A stretch of DNA of 8,405 bases from Thiorhodovibrio sp. (GTDB taxonomy: Bacteria > Pseudomonadota > Gammaproteobacteria > Chromatiales > Chromatiaceae), in contig SKYD01000232.1 of assembly GCA_007128075.1 (NCBI GenBank), positions 1 to 8,405 on the forward strand, written 5' to 3'. The position numbers and the translations under genes are program-made. Every line of letters begins with the position of its first letter. Position 1 is the first letter of the stretch. This document shows positions 1-5,359 of the stretch, one piece after another. The notes below the pieces were generated by a model. The model saw only the letters and a list, made by a program, of their open reading frames with translations. It was not told the DNA's origin and searched no databases.

Positions 1-2
1 TG

Positions 3-92
3 AAACAAGAACCTTCTAATCTGCGCATGTCCAAGAAACACCGCAAGGTCGCTCTGGATGATGACTACCGCGCTAAAGTACTATTTGGATGA
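3..92 (+). CDS. 3' end of an unrecognised gene (partial)
   Basis: The third forward frame is open from the left edge to a TGA at 90-92, giving 29 residues. They are hydrophilic and rich in Lys, Arg and Asp, with a basic cluster (RMSKKHRKV) followed by an acidic one (LDDDYRAK). This could be the C-terminal tail of a protein beginning outside the window. I do not recognise the family. The open stretch is short enough to occur by chance, and it overlaps by 28 nt a minus-strand gene fragment ending at 65, so the two are unlikely to be both functional. Nothing here assigns a function. Confidence 0.3.
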   Translation, partial: KQEPSNLRMSKKHRKVALDDDYRAKVLFG

Positions 93-223
93 GGATTTAT
101 ACGCGCTCGCCCTGCTTCGGAGACAAACACATAGCCCTTGCCGCTGTCATTGAGACCGAGCAAATCTACGCCAAAGCGGGGGCGTTGTTTGAACAGGCGA
201 TAAAACAGAGAATCGGTGCGCAT
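65..223 (-). pseudogene. DUF2887-like (Rpn/PD-(D/E)XK-type) N-terminal fragment
   Basis: This 52-codon minus-strand ORF begins MRTDSLFYRLFKQRP, close to the characteristic start (M-K/R-T-D-S-x-F-Y-R-L-F) of DUF2887 proteins. Those are usually a few hundred residues long and are related to the Rpn recombination-promoting nuclease/transposase-like group. The next residues, including LLGL and GYVFVSEA, still resemble the family up to about residue 38. The expected SVEIKQ-type catalytic segment does not follow, and a TAG ends the frame at 65-67. The ORF is therefore probably a decayed or truncated remnant with no nuclease activity. There is no well-placed Shine-Dalgarno sequence. A TGC-TAACAT extended -10-like string (230-238) lies 6 nt upstream of the ATG. 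The family assignment rests on memory of the N-terminal motif. Confidence 0.5.
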
Positions 224-338
224 CAAGCGATGTTAGCACATCCCCTCGCTTTAATTCTCAAATCCCCTCAAGTCGGGCAGGCTGTTACGCCTGAAACATG
301 ATGAACGACCGTAAGCCAGGGATGGCGTCGGTCGGACA

Positions 339-563
339 TCAAGGCGCGCGCTCAACATGGTTGAGTTGATCGGCATAGCGGTTGTGTTGCTCACCGAGAA
401 AAATCACCCGCTGGCTGCTGAGGTCACTGATTCGCTCGGAGATGGGGTTGAGATCGGTGGTTTTGAGCACAAAGGTTGCTGGCGCATCCGCCGCCACCGT
501 GCCGCCGCTGATTAAAACCAGACTCAACAGAAAAAGACTGCGCAAACTAGATCGTGTCGGCAT
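339..563 (-). pseudogene. 5' remnant of a ChaN-like (Tiki superfamily) secreted protein gene
   Basis: The frame encodes 74 residues. Residues 1-25 look like a Sec signal peptide: Arg near the start, a hydrophobic core (LFLLSLVLISGG) and an AxA-type cleavage site near TVAADA. Residues about 41-68 contain ISDLSSQRVIFLGEQHNRYA, which matches the first conserved motif (V-x-x-LGE-x-H) of ChaN-like haem/iron-associated proteins. Family members normally run to roughly 250-300 residues. Here the similarity ends at about QLNHVE and a TGA follows three codons later. The other minus-strand frames just downstream show no recognisable continuation, so most of the gene is missing. The start is supported by an AGGTGA Shine-Dalgarno sequence (570-575) 6 nt upstream. 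The gene diverges from ubiE. A real short secreted peptide is possible but less likely. Confidence 0.6.
351..365. repeat. Small inverted repeat at the ChaN-like break
   Basis: CTCAAC (351-356) and GTTGAG (360-365) are perfect 6-bp inverted arms around ATG. The dyad lies where recognisable ChaN-like coding similarity ends. It is short and carries no T-run, so it is not a terminator. It may be coincidental or may mark a rearrangement endpoint. Confidence 0.3.
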
Positions 564-622
564 GATCGGTCACCTAATGTTTTTGAGAATTGATAACCGC
601 ACTCGCACCTGCCAGCGCGGTT

Positions 623-637
623 GGTATACAATATACC
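623..637. promoter_or_regulatory. Palindrome and possible promoter between the ChaN-like remnant and ubiE
   Basis: GGTATA (623-628) and TATACC (632-637) form perfect 6-bp inverted arms around CAA. The dyad contains TACAAT (627-632), a good -10-like hexamer for ubiE that would start transcription near 639 and leave a leader of about 37 nt. There is also an overlapping extended version, TGG-TATACA (622-630). No convincing -35 hexamer lies 16-18 nt upstream, so a regulator may be involved or the promoter may be weak. In a 112-nt divergent intergenic region the dyad could be an operator, but AT-rich -10 elements easily look palindromic. Confidence 0.35.
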
Positions 638-675
638 TTGAATCAGTATCACTATTTTTAAGCGAATTATACTTT

Positions 676-1440
676 ATGTCAGAGCAATCCACATCCGAGC
701 AATCTCGTACTCATTTTGGTTATAAAGAAATTCCCGTCCAAGAAAAACAGGTGCGGGTGCGCCAGGTGTTTGATTCGGTCGCCGGGCGCTACGATCTGAT
801 GAATGATCTAATGTCCTTGGGCGTTCATCGGCTCTGGAAACGCCGCGCCATTGCCCTTGCTGGGGTGCGCCGTGGGCAGCGGGTGCTGGATTTAGCCGCT
901 GGCACTGGCGATCTCTCCGAACAATTTGCCGGCAAGGTGGGGCGCGAAGGGCGGGTGGTGATGTCCGACATTAACCAATCGATGCTCTGTCAAGGGCGCA
1001 CCCGCTTGGAAGATGCTGGCGTGGTCGGCAATCTCGATTATGCACTCGCCAATGCCGAGCGGCTGCCCTTTGCTGACAACAGCTTTGATTGCGTGACCAT
1101 CGGCTTTGGGCTGCGCAATGTCACCCACAAACAACTGGCATTGAATGAGATGCAGCGCGTGGTCAAGCCCGGCGGACGGGCGCTGGTGCTTGAGTTTTCG
1201 CATCCCACCACCCGACCACTGGCACAAGCCTATGATCTCTATTCCTTCTCGGTGCTACCGCGTTTGGGGCGGCTGGTTGCCAACGATGCCGACAGCTATC
1301 AGTATCTTGCTGAATCCATCCGCATGCATCCTGATCAAGAGACTCTGCTGTCGATGATGAGCCAGGCAGGTTTTGAGCAATGTCAATATTTCAATCTCAC
1401 TGGCGGGATTGTTGCCATTCATCGCGGCTACAAAGTGTGA
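676..1440 (+). CDS. ubiE: UbiE, C-methyltransferase of ubiquinone and menaquinone synthesis
   Basis: UbiE uses S-adenosylmethionine to C-methylate 2-methoxy-6-polyprenyl-1,4-benzoquinol in ubiquinone synthesis, and demethylmenaquinol where menaquinone is made. It is a cytoplasmic class I methyltransferase. The 254 residues match the usual length of about 250. The SAM-binding motif I, LDLAAGTGD, is at 71-79, the acidic residue after strand 2 is D98, and the UbiE/COQ5 signatures FGLRNV (144-149) and SIRMHPDQ (215-222) are present. The frame is open for about 300 nt further upstream, but that part is antisense to the ChaN-like remnant, and the family N-terminus (THFGYKEIPVQEK) places the start at ATG 676. 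No clear Shine-Dalgarno sequence precedes it. It is the first gene of ubiE-ubiJ-ubiB, with its stop 5 nt before ubiJ. Confidence 0.96.
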   Translation: MSEQSTSEQSRTHFGYKEIPVQEKQVRVRQVFDSVAGRYDLMNDLMSLGVHRLWKRRAIALAGVRRGQRVLDLAAGTGDLSEQFAGKVGREGRVVMSDINQSMLCQGRTRLEDAGVVGNLDYALANAERLPFADNSFDCVTIGFGLRNVTHKQLALNEMQRVVKPGGRALVLEFSHPTTRPLAQAYDLYSFSVLPRLGRLVANDADSYQYLAESIRMHPDQETLLSMMSQAGFEQCQYFNLTGGIVAIHRGYKV

Positions 1441-1445
1441 ACTTT

Positions 1446-2072
1446 ATGAGTGACAGTCTGTTTCTAATCCCCGATGCCGTGCTTGCCGCACTGCAAGAGA
1501 GCATCAACCGCTTTATCGCGCTGGATCCCGAGGGCGCGGCACAGTTGCAAGACATCCAAGGCCAGGTGCTGCTGATTGAGCTTAAAGGCTTTGGGCTGAA
1601 GCTGTTTATCGTTCCCGATACCAGTTCGTTGAATCTTTATGGGCGTTATGATGCCCAGCCTGATTGCATCATTCGCGGCACCCCAGTCGCGCTGTTGCAA
1701 CTGTCGCTGAATGCACGGCGTGAAGGGCAGATCGTTTCCAGTGAGGTCGAGATCATCGGTGACAATCGGCCCGCACAACGACTAGGCAATCTAGTTGCCA
1801 ATTTAGACATCGACTGGGAAGAGCAACTTGCCCGTCTCTTGGGCGATCCGATTGCCCGTCAGATTGGCAACCAGGCACGCAAGATCAATCAATTGCACAA
1901 ACAAAACAGCGAACGCTTTGCCGAGCAGCTTCGCAACTATCTGCAAGAGGAAACGCGGCTGATTCCCAATGAACAGGAGCAACAGCAGTTTCTCGATGCG
2001 GTGGATCGTCTGCGCGATGATGTCGAGCGCCTTGCGGCACGGATTGATCGGCTGGCAGCAAGTCGCCCATGA
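1446..2072 (+). CDS. ubiJ: UbiJ, SCP2-domain ubiquinone biosynthesis accessory factor
   Basis: UbiJ is a non-catalytic lipid-binding factor needed for efficient aerobic ubiquinone synthesis. In Escherichia coli it works with UbiK in the cytosolic Ubi complex that holds hydrophobic intermediates. This 208-residue protein is close to the usual length of about 200. An SCP2-like sterol-carrier fold spans roughly residues 15-115 (QVLLIELKGFGLKLFIVP, then RYDAQPDCIIRGTPVALL). The C-terminal part, about 140-205, is charged and helical with a probable coiled coil (DRLRDDVERLAARIDRL), as expected for contact with UbiK. The start at ATG 1446 is 5 nt after the ubiE stop with no strong Shine-Dalgarno sequence, suggesting translational coupling. 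The stop overlaps the ubiB start as ATGA. Position between ubiE and ubiB is the standard gammaproteobacterial order. Confidence 0.93.
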   Translation: MSDSLFLIPDAVLAALQESINRFIALDPEGAAQLQDIQGQVLLIELKGFGLKLFIVPDTSSLNLYGRYDAQPDCIIRGTPVALLQLSLNARREGQIVSSEVEIIGDNRPAQRLGNLVANLDIDWEEQLARLLGDPIARQIGNQARKINQLHKQNSERFAEQLRNYLQEETRLIPNEQEQQQFLDAVDRLRDDVERLAARIDRLAASRP

Positions 2073-3721
2073 TTGCAGTCACGCAAACTCTGCGTTTTAT
2101 TCATATCAATCTGGTGTTGCTGCGGCATGGCCTCGATGAGGTGCTGTTTGCAGCGCCGCTGCTAAAGCCACTGCGCTTTTTATTGTTCTTGTCGCCTTGG
2201 CACTGGCTACGCCGCGATCTGCCACCCTATCCGACACGGGTGCGCCAAGCACTTGAGGATCTAGGGCCGATTTTTATCAAATTTGGCCAGATTTTGTCCA
2301 CGCGCCGCGATCTTTTGCCCGATGATTGGGCGGATGAGCTGGCGCGGTTGCAGGATCGCGTCGCGCCCTTTCCCAACAGCCAAGCCCGCGAGATGATCGA
2401 GCGCGCTTGGGGCTGTCCGATTGCCGAGGTGTTGGATGATTTTAGCGACAGCCCGCTGGCATCGGCCTCGATTGCTCAAGTCCACACTGGCCGGCTCAAA
2501 GATGGCCGCCATGTGATCGTCAAGGTGCTGCGCCCCGGGATCGAACGCATCATCCGCCGCGACATTGCCCTGATGTACAGCTTTGCGCGGCTGGCGCATC
2601 GTGCCTCCAAAGAAGTCCGCCGTCTGCGCCCGATTGAGGTAGTCGCTGAGTACGAAAAAACCATTTACGGCGAGCTGGATTTGCAACGCGAGGCCGCCAA
2701 TGCCTCGCAACTGCGCCGCAACTGGCTGAATCATTCCGCACTCTATATTCCCGATGTTTACTGGGATTGGACGCGCCCCAATGTGATGGTGATGGAGCGC
2801 ATCTATGGCACGCCAGTCAGCGATGTCGCCAAGCTCAAAGCCCAGGGCATCAGTATGCGGCTGCTCGGCGAGCGTGGGGTGGAGATTTTTTTCACCCAGG
2901 TGTTTCGGGACAATTTTTTTCATGCCGATATGCACCCGGGCAACATCTTTGTCGAGCCAAGCGGGCGTTATATTTCGGTGGATTTCGGCATTGTCGGCAG
3001 TCTTACCGAACAAGATCAGCGGTATCTGGCTGAAAATCTACTTGCCTTTTTTGAGCGCAATTATCGGCGGGTTGCCGAGCTACATGTCGAATCCGGCTGG
3101 GTGCCACCGGGCACCCGGGTTGATGAGTTCGAAGCGGCGATCCGTACGGTTAGCGAGCCAATCTTTGAAAAACCGCTGTCAGAAATCTCCTTTGGACATT
3201 TTCTGGTGCGGCTGTTTCAAACCGCACGGCGGTTCAACATGGAGATCCAGCCGCAACTGGTGCTGTTAGAAAAAACCCTGCTCAATATTGAAGGGCTGGG
3301 TCGGCAACTGTATCCAGAACTGGATCTGTGGACAACCGCCAAACCGTTTATGGAACGCTGGATGAAAGAGCGCATCGGGCCCAAAGCCCTGTTGCGCCGT
3401 CTGCGCACCAACTTTGGCCCCTTTGCTGAACAATTCCCCGACATGCCGCTGTTGGCGTATCGGGTGTTGGCTGGCATTGAGCAGGCACAACATCAGACCC
3501 AGCTTGGCATCAGTGAACAGCAACAAACCCGCCACGAGCGCCGCCTGCAACGCACCCAGGTCAGCACCGCCACGGGCGCAGCACTGCTGATCTGCGCCAC
3601 CCTGCTGTTATTGCAAGGGCCAGGGCCTTACCTCTCGCCACTGGCGGCGCAATTATTGGCGCTCGGTGCGTTGCTCAGTGGGGCGTGGATTTTGTTGCAG
3701 CAGTGGCGTGCTGCTTCTTGA
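2069..3721 (+). CDS. ubiB: UbiB, atypical kinase/ATPase of ubiquinone biosynthesis
   Basis: UbiB belongs to the ABC1/ADCK/COQ8 family of atypical protein kinase-like ATPases, thought to help extract or deliver membrane-embedded ubiquinone precursors to the Ubi enzymes. The 550 residues match the usual length of about 546. Visible family features are the KxGQ motif (KFGQ, 71-74), the alanine-rich loop replacing the kinase glycine loop (ASASIAQVH, 131-139), the nucleotide-contacting lysine in VIVKVLRPG (K152), the ELD-x-x-x-EA-x-N motif (202-211), the catalytic HADMHPGN (285-292) and the metal-binding VDFG (D305). Two hydrophobic helices near the C-terminus, about 502-546, fit the membrane anchor. 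The start overlaps the ubiJ stop by 4 nt and depends on coupling. It ends the operon and converges on trmL across 16 nt with no visible terminator. Confidence 0.97.
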   Translation: MIAVTQTLRFIHINLVLLRHGLDEVLFAAPLLKPLRFLLFLSPWHWLRRDLPPYPTRVRQALEDLGPIFIKFGQILSTRRDLLPDDWADELARLQDRVAPFPNSQAREMIERAWGCPIAEVLDDFSDSPLASASIAQVHTGRLKDGRHVIVKVLRPGIERIIRRDIALMYSFARLAHRASKEVRRLRPIEVVAEYEKTIYGELDLQREAANASQLRRNWLNHSALYIPDVYWDWTRPNVMVMERIYGTPVSDVAKLKAQGISMRLLGERGVEIFFTQVFRDNFFHADMHPGNIFVEPSGRYISVDFGIVGSLTEQDQRYLAENLLAFFERNYRRVAELHVESGWVPPGTRVDEFEAAIRTVSEPIFEKPLSEISFGHFLVRLFQTARRFNMEIQPQLVLLEKTLLNIEGLGRQLYPELDLWTTAKPFMERWMKERIGPKALLRRLRTNFGPFAEQFPDMPLLAYRVLAGIEQAQHQTQLGISEQQQTRHERRLQRTQVSTATGAALLICATLLLLQGPGPYLSPLAAQLLALGALLSGAWILLQQWRAAS

Positions 3722-3737
3722 TCTGCGGCAATGGGGT

Positions 3738-4205
3738 TTAACTACTGCCACCAAACCCATGCTGCCGCCAGGCTTCATAGAGCACCACCGCCACTGCATT
3801 GGAGAGGTTGAGGCTGCGATTGTCAGGGCGCATCGGGATACGCAAACACTGCTCTGGCGGCAGTGAGGCCAGCACCTCACTCGGTAAGCCCCGGGTTTCG
3901 GGGCCGAATAGCAACACATCTTCGCTCTGGTAGTTGATTTCAGCATAGGAATGGCGGGCGCGGGTGCTCAGCGCCAGCCAGCGGGCGGGATTGAGTGCCG
4001 CTTGACAGTCGGCTAGCGAAGGATAGCAGCGCGCTTGCGCCCATTCGCGGTAATCAAGCCCGGCTCGGCGGAGCTGGCGATCTTCCAGCCGAAACCCTAA
4101 TGGCTCAATCAGATGCAGCCGCGCCCCCGTATTGGCGCACAGCCGCATGATGTTGCCAGTATTGGGCGGGATTTCTGGTTGATACAACACAACATTGAGG
4201 TGCAT
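3738..4205 (-). CDS. trmL: TrmL, tRNA (cytidine/uridine-34 2'-O)-methyltransferase
   Basis: TrmL (YibK) is a SPOUT-class methyltransferase that 2'-O-methylates the wobble nucleotide of tRNA-Leu isoacceptors in Escherichia coli. The 155 residues match its usual length of about 157. The trefoil-knot motifs are clear: EIPPNTGNIMRLCANTG (11-27), LLFGPETRGLP (98-108) and IPMRPDNRSLNLSNA (123-137), which form the SAM pocket and include the catalytic Arg/Asn region. The frame stays open 26 codons upstream to 4283, but the family begins at MHLNVVLYQPEIPPNTGN, so the ATG at 4205 is preferred. No good Shine-Dalgarno sequence is visible at either start. It is divergent from tusA and convergent with ubiB. 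Confidence 0.93.
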   Translation of the reverse strand: MHLNVVLYQPEIPPNTGNIMRLCANTGARLHLIEPLGFRLEDRQLRRAGLDYREWAQARCYPSLADCQAALNPARWLALSTRARHSYAEINYQSEDVLLFGPETRGLPSEVLASLPPEQCLRIPMRPDNRSLNLSNAVAVVLYEAWRQHGFGGSS

Positions 4206-4286
4206 AATTTTCAGATTCGCGACACAATATTTCGTCAACTTTTTGCTTAAATTCGCAGTGGGCACTCGCCAAGCGCAAAGCAAACC

Positions 4287-4315
4287 TTGCCTTTTTCGCC
4301 CAATTCGTTTATAAA
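4287..4315 (+). promoter_or_regulatory. Sigma-70-type promoter of tusA
   Basis: TTGCCT (4287-4292) and TATAAA (4310-4315) are separated by exactly 17 nt and lie upstream of tusA. Transcription would start near 4322, giving a leader of about 29 nt that includes the GGAGG ribosome-binding site at 4337-4341. This is the best promoter by consensus in the window. The call is from pattern only. Confidence 0.7.
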
Positions 4316-4350
4316 TCTATCCCTTATCCCCTAACTGGAGGTTCATTACG

Positions 4351-4581
4351 ATGGCCGATTTTGATCAGGAACTCGATGCCAGCGGTCTCAACTGCCCGCT
4401 GCCGATTTTACGCGCTAAAAAAACCCTAACCGGAATGCAATCTGGTCAGGTGCTGCATATCATCGCCACCGATCCTGGCTCGGTGAAAGACTTTGATGCT
4501 TTTGCCAAACAAACGGGCAATGAACTTATGGAATCAAAGGAAGAGGGCGGAAAATTTCATTTTCTCATCAAAAAAGCCTGA
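4351..4581 (+). CDS. tusA: TusA-family sulfur carrier protein
   Basis: TusA is a small cytoplasmic sulfur carrier. It takes persulfide sulfur from cysteine desulfurase (or rhodanese) and passes it to partners, for tRNA 2-thiouridine in Escherichia coli and for dissimilatory sulfur oxidation in sulfur oxidisers. The 76 residues fit the family, which is usually about 75-82. The sulfur-bearing cysteine is C15 in the conserved CPLP motif (15-18), followed by ILRAKKTL, and the conserved TDPGSVKDF is at about 60-48 nt before mid-gene, residues 50-58. GGAGG at 4337-4341, 9 nt before the ATG, supports the start. The gene has its own promoter and is followed at 4597-4622 by a terminator. The neighbouring dsrE2 favours, but does not prove, a role in sulfur-compound oxidation. 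Confidence 0.93.
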   Translation: MADFDQELDASGLNCPLPILRAKKTLTGMQSGQVLHIIATDPGSVKDFDAFAKQTGNELMESKEEGGKFHFLIKKA

Positions 4582-4596
4582 TTTCCATTCAGCATT

Positions 4597-4622
4597 GAGC
4601 ACCCTGAGTAGGTGCTCTTTTT
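4597..4622 (+). terminator. Intrinsic terminator after tusA
   Basis: GAGCACC (4597-4603) and GGTGCTC (4611-4617) form a perfect 7-bp stem with a 7-nt loop, followed by five T (4618-4622). It begins 15 nt after the tusA stop. It lies between tusA and dsrE2, so it may fully or partly separate their expression. Confidence 0.8.
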
Positions 4623-4664
4623 GTGTGTAACGAGGCGACTCGCTCGTCATCCCTGACCCATTTC

Positions 4665-4669
4665 GAGGA
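4665..4669 (+). promoter_or_regulatory. Ribosome-binding site fixing the dsrE2 start
   Basis: GAGGA lies 4 nt before the ATG at 4674. A GTG in the same frame at 4623 has no such site and falls at the very end of the upstream terminator's T-run, so the ATG is preferred. Confidence 0.7.
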
Positions 4670-4673
4670 TCCC

Positions 4674-5150
4674 ATGGCTAAAAAATTAGCGATCATCGCC
4701 ACTAAAGGCTCACTTGACTGGGCCTATCCGCCGTTCATTCTCGCCTCAACAGCAGCCGCTCTGGGCTACGAAGTTCAGATTTTCTTTACCTTCTATGGTC
4801 TGCAACTGCTGAAAAAACAACCTGCATTGGAGGTCACCCCGCTTGGCAATCCAGGGATGCCAATGCCAATGGGTATGGACAAATGGTTTCCGGTGCTTGG
4901 TCTTGCCCTGCCAGGAATGCAGGCGATGATGACCACCATGATGAAGAAGAAAATGACCGCCAAGGGCGTTGCCAGTATTGAAGAGTTGCGCGAACTGTGC
5001 CACGAGGCTGAGGTGAAAATGGTCGCCTGCCAGATGACCGTCGATCTGTTTGATATGGACCGTACCGCGTTCATTGATGGCGTTGAATATGCTGGTGCAG
5101 CAGCATTTTTTGAGTTCGCTGGCGACAGTGATATCTGCCTTTATATCTGA
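4674..5150 (+). CDS. dsrE2: DsrE2-type DsrE/DsrF/DsrH-like sulfur-trafficking protein
   Basis: DsrE2 proteins belong to the DsrE/F/H-like superfamily and occur beside tusA and rhodanese genes in sulfur oxidisers, where they are proposed to carry or relay persulfide sulfur. The 158 residues show the family start KLAIIATKGSLDWAYPPFIL (5-24), the helix-strand segment AALGYEVQIFFTFYGLQLLKK (28-48), a Met-rich hydrophobic stretch (61-94) and the conserved MVACQMTVDLF (116-126). Cysteines are C109, C119 and C155; C119 in the ACQM motif is the likeliest sulfur-binding residue, with C155 next to the C-terminus. Hydrophobic segments near 17-43 and 71-90 are compatible with membrane association, which has been proposed for the family. 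The cluster here has no rhodanese gene. The subtype (A, B or C) cannot be settled by eye. Transcription may come by read-through from tusA, since no clear promoter lies in the 51-nt gap. Confidence 0.85.
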   Translation: MAKKLAIIATKGSLDWAYPPFILASTAAALGYEVQIFFTFYGLQLLKKQPALEVTPLGNPGMPMPMGMDKWFPVLGLALPGMQAMMTTMMKKKMTAKGVASIEELRELCHEAEVKMVACQMTVDLFDMDRTAFIDGVEYAGAAAFFEFAGDSDICLYI

Positions 5151-5170
5151 TCTCTGATTAGATGCCGACA

Positions 5171-5195
5171 AACCCCGCAAATTGCGGGGTTTTTT
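5171..5195 (+). terminator. Intrinsic terminator after dsrE2
   Basis: AACCCCGC (5171-5178) pairs perfectly with GCGGGGTT (5184-5191) around a 5-nt loop AAATT, and the T-run continues to 5195. It starts 20 nt after the dsrE2 stop. An A-run on its left side gives weak bidirectional potential. Confidence 0.88.
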
Positions 5196-5204
5196 ATGGC
5201 GAAT

Positions 5205-5238
5205 AAAAAACGCGCCGCCAGAAAGCTGACGGCGCGTT
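5205..5238 (-). terminator. Intrinsic terminator of the tRNA-Pro transcript
   Basis: AACGCGCCG (5209-5217) and CGGCGCGTT (5230-5238) form a 9-bp stem. It is extended after one C/A mismatch by CAG/CTG around an AAAG loop. On the minus strand the hairpin is followed by six T (complement of 5205-5210), and it sits 7 nt beyond the tRNA CCA end. It is therefore placed to end transcription arriving from pheT-ihfA-merR-tRNA or from the tRNA alone. Confidence 0.85.
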
Positions 5239-5245
5239 GTTGTTT

Positions 5246-5322
5246 TGGTCCGGGCGGCAGGATTTGAACCTGCGACCCCCACAACCCCATTGTGGTGCGC
5301 TACCAGGCTGCGCTACGCCCGG
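5246..5322 (-). tRNA. tRNA-Pro, anticodon GGG
   Basis: The 77-nt minus-strand sequence folds as a complete cloverleaf. The 7-bp acceptor stem is CCGGGCG/CGCCCGG with discriminator A and an encoded CCA (5246-5248). The D arm is GCGC-AGCCTGGTA-GCGC, the anticodon stem CCACA/TGTGG encloses the loop ATGGGGT, and the T arm is GCAGG-TTCAAAT-CCTGC. The anticodon GGG (complement of 5286-5288) reads the proline codons CCC and CCU. C1-G72 and G37 next to the anticodon agree with bacterial tRNA-Pro. It lies 37 nt downstream of the merR-type gene, in the same place as in other gammaproteobacteria. It may be processed from the operon transcript or have its own promoter. Confidence 0.97.
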
Positions 5323-5359
5323 ATAAAGAAGGGCATTCTACGCTCGATACGCACTGCCG

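Noticed and set aside
89..301. Plus-strand ORF of 70 codons
   Set aside because: It is the shadow of the DUF2887-like fragment on the other strand, has no family-like motif and no ribosome-binding site.
668..673. TATACT as a -10 element for ubiE
   Set aside because: It is only 2 nt before the ATG, so transcription would begin inside the coding region.
382..675. N-terminal extension of the ubiE frame by about 98 codons
   Set aside because: It runs antisense to the ChaN-like remnant and through the promoter region. UbiE proteins are about 250 residues and the family start lies at 676.
2261..3013. 250-codon minus-strand ORF inside ubiB
   Set aside because: It lies wholly antisense to a clear full-length ubiB. 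Its His- and Ala-rich composition is typical of a mirrored coding frame, and no domain is seen.
4210..4238. Possible trmL promoter with TTGACG (complement of 4233-4238)
   Set aside because: The -35 matches well, but no acceptable -10 lies 16-18 nt away. The predicted start of transcription would fall at the start codon.
4206..4283. Upstream extension of trmL by 26 codons
   Set aside because: The family starts at MHLNVVLYQPEIPPNTGN, and the extension has no better ribosome-binding site.
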